Shown here: positions 1-5,058 of the stretch, piece by piece
Position numbering within the stretch: position 1 is the stretch's first letter
Layout: every line of letters starts with the position of its first letter
Source: Desulfocurvus sp.
GTDB lineage: Bacteria; Desulfobacterota; Desulfovibrionia; Desulfovibrionales; Desulfovibrionaceae
Direction of reading: 5' to 3'
Assembly (NCBI RefSeq): GCF_023230885.1
Contig: NZ_JALNWM010000173.1
Span: 1 to 7,512, forward strand
DNA: 7,512 bases
Notes under the pieces: generated by a model
The model's input: only the letters and a program-made list of their open reading frames with translations
Database searches by the model: none
What the model was told of the DNA's origin: nothing
Program-made: the position numbers and the translations under genes

Positions 1-21
1 GGAGTCGGCAGCCGATGCGGC

Positions 22-606
22 CTATCGGGCAGCTCTGTCTGGTGTTGAGGCCGGGCGCACGCGGGTCAGCGCCGCCAGGGGCACGGGCCGTTCCAGAAGC
101 GCGCCCAGCCCGCGCGCCAGCTCCAGGCTCTGGTTGAAGCCCCGGTGCAGCAGGCGGCGGCGGTGCAGCGGCACGGGCACAATCACGTCCGGCGGGGCCC
201 CGGGGGCCGCGTCCGCCGCGTCCCCGAGCAGCCATGCCTCGCGGGCCAGCCCGCGCAGCAGGCGCAGCGCGCCCAGGCGGCCGTGGAATTTATAGTCCAG
301 CACCAGCCGGCGCAGCAGGCCCTGGTAAGGCCCGTGGAAAAGCAGCCGCTCCCAGGGCCGGGGCTCCAGGCGGCAGGCGGCGCACAGGTGCCCGGCCCCG
401 CCCGTGGCGCCCCGGAACATGGCCCCGCAGCCCGGGCAGCAGGGCCCGGCCCAGGGCGCCAGCTCCCGGGCGCAGTCCGCGCACAGGGGCGGCAGCTCGC
501 CGCGCCCGCGCCCCGGGGCCGCGGCGCCGCAGGCGTGGCAGCGCCGCCCCAGGAGGTCGCCCAGGGTCGCCCCGAGGGCGCTCAGGACGGCGGGTGCCCG
601 CGACAT
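22..606 (-). CDS. comF: ComF family phosphoribosyltransferase-like protein, C-terminally truncated
   Basis: ComF/GntX proteins join an N-terminal zinc-ribbon region to a type I phosphoribosyltransferase fold and are linked to DNA uptake in competent bacteria; their role elsewhere is unclear. Seen here: four Cys pairs typical of the family (C23/C26, C42/C45, C57/C60, C75/C78), the DYKFHGR stretch near residue 104, and VPVPLHRRRLLHRGFNQS at about 143-160, the ComF signature. The frame stops at residue 194, while relatives are usually about 230-260 residues. The conserved downstream part, including the acidic PRPP-binding loop (DDVxTTGxT), is missing. The last residues use codons such as TCA, ACA, CCA and AGA that are rare in the neighbours, so the true gene probably diverges near position 45-50. 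The ATG at 606 was chosen because the product then begins just before the first zinc pair; a GGGGA lies just upstream. It overlaps the flavoprotein gene by 25 nt and is last in the operon. Family call is secure; a functional product is doubtful. Confidence 0.85.
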   Translation of the reverse strand: MSRAPAVLSALGATLGDLLGRRCHACGAAAPGRGRGELPPLCADCARELAPWAGPCCPGCGAMFRGATGGAGHLCAACRLEPRPWERLLFHGPYQGLLRRLVLDYKFHGRLGALRLLRGLAREAWLLGDAADAAPGAPPDVIVPVPLHRRRLLHRGFNQSLELARGLGALLERPVPLAALTRVRPASTPDRAAR

Positions 607-1235
607 GGGTCCCCGTGTTCCCGGTCCCTTTGCGCCTGGCCCAGGACGGCCCGGCGCCCCAGGGCCTCCAGGGCCGCGCAGGCCCCCGCGTCGGCGGCCA
701 GGTCGCCGGGGGCGTCCACGCCGCGCAGGGTCAGCGGGTCGCACAGCTCCAGGCGGAAGCTGGCCAGGAAGTATTTGAGGGTCAGCAGCGCGCCCTCGAA
801 GAGCCGCCGGCCCTCGGGCCGCCCGGCCACGAGGCAGCAGTAGGCCGGGCGCGGCGCCAGGCCCGCCACGGCGGGGTCCGCGGCCCGGGCGCGCTCGTAC
901 CAGCGCTGGGAGCGGTCCACCAGGGCCTTGGCCTGGGCGGGCAGGTGGTAGAAATAGATGGGCGCGGCCAGGAACACGGCGGGCGCCCCGGCCAGGGCCG
1001 CGAGCAGCCGCCCGGCGTCGTCGTCCGCGTCCTGGGGGCAGGGGCCGCCCCCGGCGCAGGCGTGGCACGCCGTGCAGGGCCGCACGCGGAACTCGCGCAG
1101 CCGCGTCACGGGCACCGGCGCGCCCAGGGCGCGGGCCGCCCCCCGGGCGAACAGCCCCGCCGCCGCGTCGCTGTTGCCCCCGGCTCGCGGCGACAGGGCC
1201 AGCACCAGCGGCGCTCCGGCATGCCCCTCACTCAT
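582..1235 (-). CDS. Iron-sulfur flavoprotein (Isf-like, flavodoxin-fold, NADPH-dependent FMN reductase superfamily)
   Basis: A 217-residue protein with a flavodoxin-like fold. The N-terminal strand VLALSPRAGGNSD (11-23) is the FMN phosphate-binding loop of this superfamily. RPCTACHACAGGGPC (52-66) gives C54, C57, C60 and C66, a compact CX2CX2CX5C motif matching the CX2CX2CX4-7C [4Fe-4S] site of archaeal and anaerobic-bacterial Isf proteins. APIYFYHLPAQAKALVDRSQ (91-110) is the usual second flavin-contact region. Known Isf proteins move electrons between ferredoxin-type donors and small acceptors in the cytoplasm; the partner here is unknown. The ATG at 1235 overlaps the end of the upstream TusA-like gene by 8 nt and the stop lies inside comF, so translation is probably coupled to both. 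Position directly after a possible selenoprotein makes a redox role with that protein plausible, but this is inference. It could instead be a generic NAD(P)H-dependent FMN reductase, though the four-Cys motif favours Isf. Confidence 0.9.
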   Translation of the reverse strand: MSEGHAGAPLVLALSPRAGGNSDAAAGLFARGAARALGAPVPVTRLREFRVRPCTACHACAGGGPCPQDADDDAGRLLAALAGAPAVFLAAPIYFYHLPAQAKALVDRSQRWYERARAADPAVAGLAPRPAYCCLVAGRPEGRRLFEGALLTLKYFLASFRLELCDPLTLRGVDAPGDLAADAGACAALEALGRRAVLGQAQRDREHGDPCRGHPPS

Positions 1236-1470
1236 CGCCGCCCCCGCGCCCCTGGCGGGTGAAGACCGCGCGCAGCCAGCCCCCGTCCACCGGCTCCGTC
1301 CGCAGGGACCACGACGGGTTGATGGCCCGCTGGTCCTCCAGGGCGGGCAGGGAGCCCGGGGCGACGAGCGCCTCCACGCGGGGCGCGCGGGACAGGCGGA
1401 GATACCACCCCACCTCCATGCCCACGCCTCAGCACTTGCCGCGCAGGTCCAGGATCACCGTCTCGGTCAT
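1228..1470 (-). CDS. Putative TusA/SirA-like selenoprotein with in-frame UGA (Sec14)
   Basis: An 80-residue product results if the UGA at 1431-1429 is read as selenocysteine. The start reads MTETVILDLRGKC, then UGA, then GVGMEVGWYLRL. TusA/SirA proteins (about 75-80 residues, sulfur carriers acting through a persulfide on one Cys) start with a strand and D-x-x-G-L-x-C-P-x-P. Counting from the Gly of DLRG, UGA falls exactly at the catalytic Cys position, with an ordinary Cys just before it. The rest fits the same small alpha/beta layout: strand EALVAP, helix PALEDQRAINP, strands WSLRTEPVD and WLRAVFTRQ. Seen directly: the ATG at 1470 has a GGAGG 4 nt upstream; codons on both sides of the UGA are nearly all G/C-ending; the frame ends in an 8-nt overlap with the next gene; and a SECIS-like hairpin follows the UGA. 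The CPxP prolines are absent, so this is a divergent family member at best. Alternatives: a sequencing error or mutation of a Cys codon, or a 65-residue protein from the GTG at 1425, which has no good ribosome binding site. Confidence 0.72.
1395..1428 (-). promoter_or_regulatory. Candidate bacterial SECIS hairpin
   Basis: Read on the minus strand just after the UGA, GGAGGTG (1417-1411) pairs with TATCTCC (1404-1398) through seven pairs, two of them G-U, around the loop GGGTGG (1410-1405). GGC (1422-1420) can extend the stem with GCC (1397-1395) across an AT bulge. The loop starts 18 nt after the UGA and opens with two guanines. From memory, bacterial SECIS elements have a loop about 16-37 nt downstream of the UGA with a G in its first two bases, so this fits. 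The hairpin lies within codons of the TusA-like gene, as is normal in bacteria. In such GC-rich DNA a hairpin can arise by chance, so this supports the case rather than proving it. Confidence 0.6.
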
Positions 1471-1474
1471 GGGG

Positions 1475-1479
1475 CCTCC
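1475..1479 (-). promoter_or_regulatory. Ribosome binding site GGAGG that decides the TusA-like start
   Basis: GGAGG lies 4 nt before the ATG at 1470 and within the 15-nt gap after the MBL hydrolase stop. The spacing is slightly short but the match to the anti-Shine-Dalgarno is strong. It places the start upstream of the UGA, which is why the frame is read through rather than started at the GTG at 1425. Confidence 0.65.
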
Positions 1480-1485
1480 GGGCGT

Positions 1486-2109
1486 CTAGTAGGCGCCGTT
1501 GAAGAACGGGTTGTGGGCCATTTCGTCGCCCACGGTGGTCGACGGGCCGTGGCCGCTGTGGACCACCGTCTCCGGCGCCAGGGTGAACAGGCGCTCGCGC
1601 ACTGCGTCCAGCAGGGTCTGGGTGTCGCCGCCGGGAAAGTCCGTGCGCCCGATGGAGCGGCGAAAGAGCACGTCGCCCACGAAGACGACGCCCTGGTCCG
1701 GAAAATGGAACGACAGGCTGCCCGGGCTGTGCCCCGGGGTGTGCAGCACCGTGCAGGGCAGGTCCAGGAACCGCGCCGGGCCCGGCGCGAGGACCGTGGG
1801 CTCGAAGGGCTCCACCAGGGGCAGGCCCATGAGCCCGCCGCCGCCCAGCTCCGTGTCCAGCAGGGGCAGGTCCTCCTGGCCCACGAGCACCGGCGCGCCG
1901 GTGGCCCGCGCCAGGGCCGCGCAGCCGTAAACGTGGTCGCAGTGCAGGTGCGTCACCAGCACGGCCTCCAGGGTCAGCCCCCCGGTCTCCAGGGCGGCCA
2001 GGACCGGGGCGGGGTCGCCCCCGGGATCCACGAACACGGCGCGGCCCCCGTGGGCGGCCAGGAATCCGTTGGTCCCCAGCGGACCCAGGGTGAAAGTTCG
2101 TATCTTCAT
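1486..2109 (-). CDS. MBL-fold metallohydrolase, glyoxalase II (GloB)-like
   Basis: A 207-residue cytoplasmic hydrolase of the metallo-beta-lactamase fold, closest in pattern to the short glyoxalase II-like proteins. Metal ligands are visible: THLHCDH (53-59; H54, H56, D58, H59), H127 in HTPGHSPGS, D146 in VGDVLF, and H187 in SGHGPSTTVGDE. The start MKIRTFTLGPLGTNGFL and the VDPGG turn (28-31) are typical. Family members hydrolyse thioesters such as S-lactoylglutathione or related thiol adducts; short forms often have other or unknown substrates, so no exact reaction is assigned. It lacks the C-terminal extension of true glyoxalase II (about 250 residues). The ATG at 2109 shares an ATGA overlap with the nitroreductase stop, and GGGAG sits 4 nt upstream. 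It is followed after 15 nt by the TusA-like gene. Partnership with a possible sulfur or selenium carrier is suggestive but unproven. Confidence 0.94.
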   Translation of the reverse strand: MKIRTFTLGPLGTNGFLAAHGGRAVFVDPGGDPAPVLAALETGGLTLEAVLVTHLHCDHVYGCAALARATGAPVLVGQEDLPLLDTELGGGGLMGLPLVEPFEPTVLAPGPARFLDLPCTVLHTPGHSPGSLSFHFPDQGVVFVGDVLFRRSIGRTDFPGGDTQTLLDAVRERLFTLAPETVVHSGHGPSTTVGDEMAHNPFFNGAY

Positions 2110-2636
2110 GCGTCTCCCGGTTCTTCGATCAGCAGTTCCGCCAGCGGCCTGCGCGAGGACGAGCCCTTCTGGTCCGGGTGGCCCAGGGCCAGCAGGGCCA
2201 TGAAGGAGTAGACCTCGGGGTCCAGGCCCAGGGCCTGGAGCACCTGCGGCGCCTGGTTGACGATCTCGCCCAGCCAGACCCCGCCCAGGCCCAGGGCGTG
2301 GGCCGCCAGGAGCATGTTCTGGATGGCCGCCCCGGCGGTCTGGTGGTCCTTGAGCTCGCTGTACATGGCCTCGCGGTCCAGGAACACGGCCACCAGCGCC
2401 CCGGCCCCGCGCACGATGTGCGCGTATTTCGTGCAGCCCTCCAGGGCCTGGCGGCGCGGGTCGTCCGGCCGGATGACCAGGAAGCGCCAGGGCTGGTTGT
2501 TCAGCCCGCTGGGTGCCCAGCGCCCGGCTTCGAGGATGGCGCGCAGGTCCCGGGCGGACACGGGCTCGGCGGTGAAGCGGCGGATGGAGCGGCGTTCGAG
2601 GATGGCCGCCAGCACCGGGTTGTCGTGGTCGTGCAT
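2106..2636 (-). CDS. Nitroreductase family FMN-dependent oxidoreductase
   Basis: A 176-residue protein of the nitroreductase/NADH oxidase-like flavin family; members are usually dimers binding FMN and reduce nitroaromatics, quinones or other acceptors with NAD(P)H. Seen: LERRSIRRF (13-21), the N-terminal FMN phosphate-binding motif; RWAPSGLNNQPWRFLVI (39-55), the second flavin-contact motif; GAAIQNMLLAAHALGLGGVW (102-121), the core helix and turn; and a final LALGHPDQKG. Length fits the small group of the family. The start was placed at the ATG at 2636 because AGGAG lies 6 nt upstream and the protein then begins just before the family core. The frame is open upstream to an ATG at 2807, but that extension is Pro/Gly/Arg-rich, has no family similarity and would run through the divergent promoter region. 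It is the first gene of the five-gene operon and overlaps the next by 4 nt. The substrate cannot be read from the sequence. Confidence 0.93.
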   Translation of the reverse strand: MHDHDNPVLAAILERRSIRRFTAEPVSARDLRAILEAGRWAPSGLNNQPWRFLVIRPDDPRRQALEGCTKYAHIVRGAGALVAVFLDREAMYSELKDHQTAGAAIQNMLLAAHALGLGGVWLGEIVNQAPQVLQALGLDPEVYSFMALLALGHPDQKGSSSRRPLAELLIEEPGDA

Positions 2637-2667
2637 CGTGTGCTCCTGTGGCTGCTCGTCCGGGGCC

Positions 2668-2695
2668 AGATTACCGGAATCGGGGCCCATGTCCA
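2668..2695 (-). promoter_or_regulatory. Candidate sigma70-type promoter for the minus-strand operon
   Basis: On the minus strand, TGGACA (2695-2690, five of six to TTGACA) and TAATCT (2673-2668) are separated by 16 bp, and the -10 ends about 31 bp before the nitroreductase start. The -10 is weak (three of six). No other promoter-like pair is obvious upstream of the operon. Confidence 0.4.
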
Positions 2696-2700
2696 GCCGC

Positions 2701-2749
2701 GCGGGGCCTGCCCCGCCGCGCCCCGGCGCCGGGGAGGCGCCGGGGCGCG
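2701..2749. repeat. Two back-to-back GC palindromes between divergent promoters
   Basis: GCGGGGC (2701-2707) and GCCCCGC (2710-2716) form a 7-bp inverted repeat with a 2-nt loop. Immediately after it, 2717-2730 and 2736-2749 form a perfect 14-bp inverted repeat with the loop GGGGA. No T-run follows on either strand, and neither proposed transcript would include them, so they are not normal terminators. They could be a regulator site, a REP-type element or a supercoiling insulator; the sequence does not decide. Confidence 0.6.
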
Positions 2750-2772
2750 CGCTCTCCTGGCGGGGAAAGAGG

Positions 2773-2801
2773 TTGCGCGGCTTGTGTCGCCTTGTTAATA
2801 T
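2773..2801 (+). promoter_or_regulatory. Candidate promoter for the FecR-RTX gene
   Basis: TTGCGC (2773-2778) and TAATAT (2796-2801) are 17 bp apart, and the -10 lies in a short AT-rich island (about 2791-2815) that stands out from the GC-rich surroundings. The -10 ends 43 bp before the ATG. GGAGGG at 2830-2835 is the ribosome binding site, 9 nt before the start. Confidence 0.45.
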
Positions 2802-2844
2802 ATCCAAAAATCACTGGCAATCTCCGAAGGGAGGGCTTGCGGAC

Positions 2845-4938
2845 ATGGACAGCATAGGTGAAATCGTCGCCCTGCGCGGGGCGGCCACGGCCCAGGGGCA
2901 GGATGGTGTGCGCGAGCTGGCCGTGGGCAGCCCCGTCTTTTCCGGCGACGTTCTTTCCACCGGCCAGGACAGCAACCTCGAGGTCCGCTTTGTCGACGAC
3001 ACCGTGCTGGCCCAGGGCCCGGGCGCCAGCCTGACGGTGGACAACTACGTCTTCGACCCCCAGGAGCCCTCGGCCTCGGCCATGCTCATGAACCTCTCCA
3101 AGGGCACCTTCCGCCTGGTCACCGGCTCCATCGCCAAGGACAACCCCGAGGGCATCGCCCTGTCCTCGCCGCTGGCCACCATCGGCATCCGCGGCACCGG
3201 CGCCGACCTGGACATCGGCGCCGACGGGGTCGAGCGCTACGGCATCTTCCAGTACGACGGCCTGGACCTGGTCATCACCACCGCCCGGGGCACCGTGTTC
3301 CTGACCAACCAGGGCCTCGTGGTGGACGTGAATCCCGACGGCTCCCTGGGCGCCCCCCGGCCCTACACCCCCGACGAACTCCAGATGTTCCAGACCCTGG
3401 CGCCCCTGTCGGTCATCCTCGGCCTGGGCCAGGATGACGGCCAGGGCGGCGACGAGGACGGGGACGGCGGCCAGGATGGCGACGGCGACCAGCAGGACGG
3501 GGAGGGCCCGGGCGACGGCGCGGACGATCAGGGCCAGGACGATTCCTTCGACCCCGATGCGGACGACCCCTTCGACACGGAGCAGCCCCAGGGGCAGGAC
3601 ACCCTGCCCGGCGCCGCCATCGCCTTCACCCCGCCCCGCGCGCCGAGCCAACCCTCCCGCCCCGCAGGCGGCGACGATGACACCGACAACAACGATGGCC
3701 AGGCCGGAAACCAGGGCGGCACCCCGGGCGGCCCGGACGATGACCACTACCATGAGCACCTGATCTACGGCACCGAGGGGCCGGACCTGCTGAACTACGC
3801 GGGTGCGTCGAACAGCCTGACCATCTACGGCCTGGGCGGCAACGACACCATCTATGGCGGCTCGGGCGACGACTACATCGACGGCGGCGCAGGCGACGAC
3901 AGTATCCTCGCCGGTCAGGGTGACGACCACATCGTCAGCGGTGAGGGGAACAACTACATCGACGGCGGCATGGGCCAGGACACTGTGTCCTACGAAGACA
4001 GCGGCACCTCGGTTTCCGGATACCTCAGCGGGACCATGTCCGGCATCGGTACGGACACCCTGTCCGGCATCGGTACGGACACCCTGGTCAACATCGAGCA
4101 CCTCATCGGCAGCGCCTTCGGCGACAGCCTTCATGGCGACAGCTACGACAACATCATCTGGGGCAAGGCTGGCGACGACATCCTCCACGGCAAGGCCGGC
4201 AACGACACCATCTACGGCGACGAGGGCAACGACCTCATCTTCGGTGACGATGGCGACGACTATATTGACGGCGGCGAGGGCGACGACACCATCGACGGCG
4301 GCGCGGGCAACGACACCATCTCCTACGAGGGCAGCGATGCGGGCGTGCTCGTGGTTCTGCAAGATCCCAGCTATCCCGGCACCCCCAGTGGCGGGCACGC
4401 CGATGGCGACACCATCACCAACGTCGAGAACGTCGTCGGCTCCGACCACAACGACGCCATCACCGGGAACTCCCAGGACAACATCCTCTTGGGCGGGGCT
4501 GGCAACGATCGTCTGGACGGCGATGCTGGCAACGACTCGCTGGTGGGCGGCGACGGGGACGATCTTCTCATCGGGGGGCCGGGCAATGATACCCTTGTTG
4601 GCGGCGCGGGAGCCGACACGTTCTACTGGCAAGACCACAGCCACGGAGAGGATCTGGTCAGCGATTTCGAAGTGGGCGTGGATACGCTCGATTTCATGAT
4701 GGGAGGCTTCGGATTCGCGTACACGGAGGTGTTGGACGCGAGCAATTTCAGCACCACTGACAGCGCGGGTCTGGCCGCCGGTGCGCCCGGTTTCTATGTT
4801 GTGGAGACCGGCACCAACACCTACGCAGTCTATTGGGATGAGGACGGCTCGGATGACTTAGAGGGAGTGCTCATCGCCACCGTCCAGAGCACGGGCCCGC
4901 TGTCCAATACCGACTTCTACATCTCGCCTGACGTTTGA
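2845..4938 (+). CDS. FecR domain-containing RTX calcium-binding exoprotein (type I secretion substrate)
   Basis: A 697-residue protein. Residues about 20-120 match the FecR-type beta domain: VGSPVFSGDVLSTGQDS (27-43), a D-rich strand, and SSPLATIGIRGTGADLDI (107-124), whose IGIRGT ending is characteristic. Residues about 195-300 form a disordered Asp/Gly/Gln linker. Three blocks of RTX nonapeptides (GGxGxDxxx; about 305-380, 420-492 and 532-592) would form calcium-binding parallel beta rolls once outside the cell. GADTFYWQDHSHGEDLVSDF (588-607) starts a serralysin-like C-terminal domain, and the last 50 or so residues, ending YISPDV, would hold the uncleaved type I secretion signal. There is no Sec signal peptide and no catalytic domain, so it is more likely a surface, matrix or adhesive protein than an enzyme. 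The ATG at 2845 has GGAGGG upstream; the frame is open further back but only as an antisense shadow of the nitroreductase. No ABC exporter or TolC gene is in the window. Codons in the last 300 bp are a little less GC-biased than earlier ones. Confidence 0.94.
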   Translation: MDSIGEIVALRGAATAQGQDGVRELAVGSPVFSGDVLSTGQDSNLEVRFVDDTVLAQGPGASLTVDNYVFDPQEPSASAMLMNLSKGTFRLVTGSIAKDNPEGIALSSPLATIGIRGTGADLDIGADGVERYGIFQYDGLDLVITTARGTVFLTNQGLVVDVNPDGSLGAPRPYTPDELQMFQTLAPLSVILGLGQDDGQGGDEDGDGGQDGDGDQQDGEGPGDGADDQGQDDSFDPDADDPFDTEQPQGQDTLPGAAIAFTPPRAPSQPSRPAGGDDDTDNNDGQAGNQGGTPGGPDDDHYHEHLIYGTEGPDLLNYAGASNSLTIYGLGGNDTIYGGSGDDYIDGGAGDDSILAGQGDDHIVSGEGNNYIDGGMGQDTVSYEDSGTSVSGYLSGTMSGIGTDTLSGIGTDTLVNIEHLIGSAFGDSLHGDSYDNIIWGKAGDDILHGKAGNDTIYGDEGNDLIFGDDGDDYIDGGEGDDTIDGGAGNDTISYEGSDAGVLVVLQDPSYPGTPSGGHADGDTITNVENVVGSDHNDAITGNSQDNILLGGAGNDRLDGDAGNDSLVGGDGDDLLIGGPGNDTLVGGAGADTFYWQDHSHGEDLVSDFEVGVDTLDFMMGGFGFAYTEVLDASNFSTTDSAGLAAGAPGFYVVETGTNTYAVYWDEDGSDDLEGVLIATVQSTGPLSNTDFYISPDV
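3757..4620 (+). repeat. RTX nonapeptide repeat region (three blocks)
   Basis: Degenerate 27-bp units encode GGxGxDxxx-type repeats in three blocks (about 3757-3984, 4102-4320 and 4438-4620). The blocks are separated by spacers rich in Ser/Gly/Thr or by strand-like segments such as TLVNIEHLIGS and TITNVENVVGS. The two spacers share a D/T-x-x-N-I/V-E-x-x-x-G-S pattern, pointing to duplication of a larger module of block plus spacer. Confidence 0.9.
4039..4086 (+). repeat. Perfect 24-bp tandem duplication within the RTX gene
   Basis: Two identical 24-bp copies (4039-4062 and 4063-4086) each encode SGIGTDTL. The reading frame is kept. Identity at all positions, including silent ones, contrasts with the degenerate RTX repeats and points to recent slippage or duplication. 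Confidence 0.95.
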
Positions 4939-4961
4939 CCCCCGACCTGGGGGCGGCCTGC

Positions 4962-4999
4962 ACGGGCCCCGCACGCCAGCACGGCGCGCGGGGCCCCGT
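4962..4999 (+). terminator. Candidate terminator-like hairpin after the RTX gene
   Basis: 4962-4977 and 4983-4999 form a long stem (about 16 bp with one bulged G and one mismatch) around the loop AGCAC, 23 bp after the RTX stop. A smaller CCCCC/GGGGG stem (4939-4953) comes first. There is no clear U-tract, so termination, if it happens here, would be of the GC-hairpin type or Rho-assisted. The stem may equally be a REP-like element. The remaining bases before the next gene (5000-5058) show no other clear feature. Confidence 0.45.
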
Positions 5000-5022
5000 C
5001 GCGCCGTGCCCCGCCCAGGCCC

Positions 5023-5052
5023 TTGTCCCGGCCCCCGCTCATGGAGTATACG
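5023..5052 (+). promoter_or_regulatory. Weak candidate promoter for the GAF/GGDEF-like/TPR gene
   Basis: TTGTCC (5023-5028) and TATACG (5047-5052), 18 bp apart, match the sigma70 boxes at four of six positions each. Transcription would begin near 5059, at the preferred ATG, giving a nearly leaderless message. The evidence is thin, and readthrough from the RTX gene is an alternative. Confidence 0.2.
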
Positions 5053-5058
5053 CTGCCC

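Noticed and set aside
1..48. Insertion sequence end disrupting comF
   Set aside because: No inverted repeat or transposase codon stretch that I recognise; there are too few bases to call.
124..222. Active diguanylate cyclase annotation for the sensor protein (residue numbers)
   Set aside because: The GGDEF signature residues are replaced in both domains, so activity cannot be claimed from the fold.
1228..1425. Stand-alone 65-residue gene starting at the GTG at 1425
   Set aside because: It has no convincing ribosome binding site, and it leaves unexplained the ATG with GGAGG and the TusA-like start in the same frame just upstream of the UGA.
1232..1435. Overlapping 67-residue minus-strand frame rich in Pro/Gly/Arg
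   Set aside because: It is the neighbouring frame of the TusA-like gene, with composition typical of antisense or shifted reading in GC-rich DNA.
234..2211. Long plus-strand open frames (234-1262 and 958-2211)
   Set aside because: They are antisense to well-supported genes with clear catalytic motifs, and are Arg/Pro/Ala-rich without domains.
2637..2807. 57-residue N-terminal extension of the nitroreductase
   Set aside because: It has no family similarity and crosses the palindromes and promoter candidates; AGGAG is well placed at the internal ATG.
3757..4620. CRISPR-like or satellite repeat array
   Set aside because: The periodicity comes from 27-bp protein-coding RTX units that are degenerate and in frame, without unique spacers.
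2671..4644. 657-codon open frame on the minus strand
   Set aside because: It is a Val/Ala/Gly-rich antisense image of the RTX repeats, with no recognisable fold.
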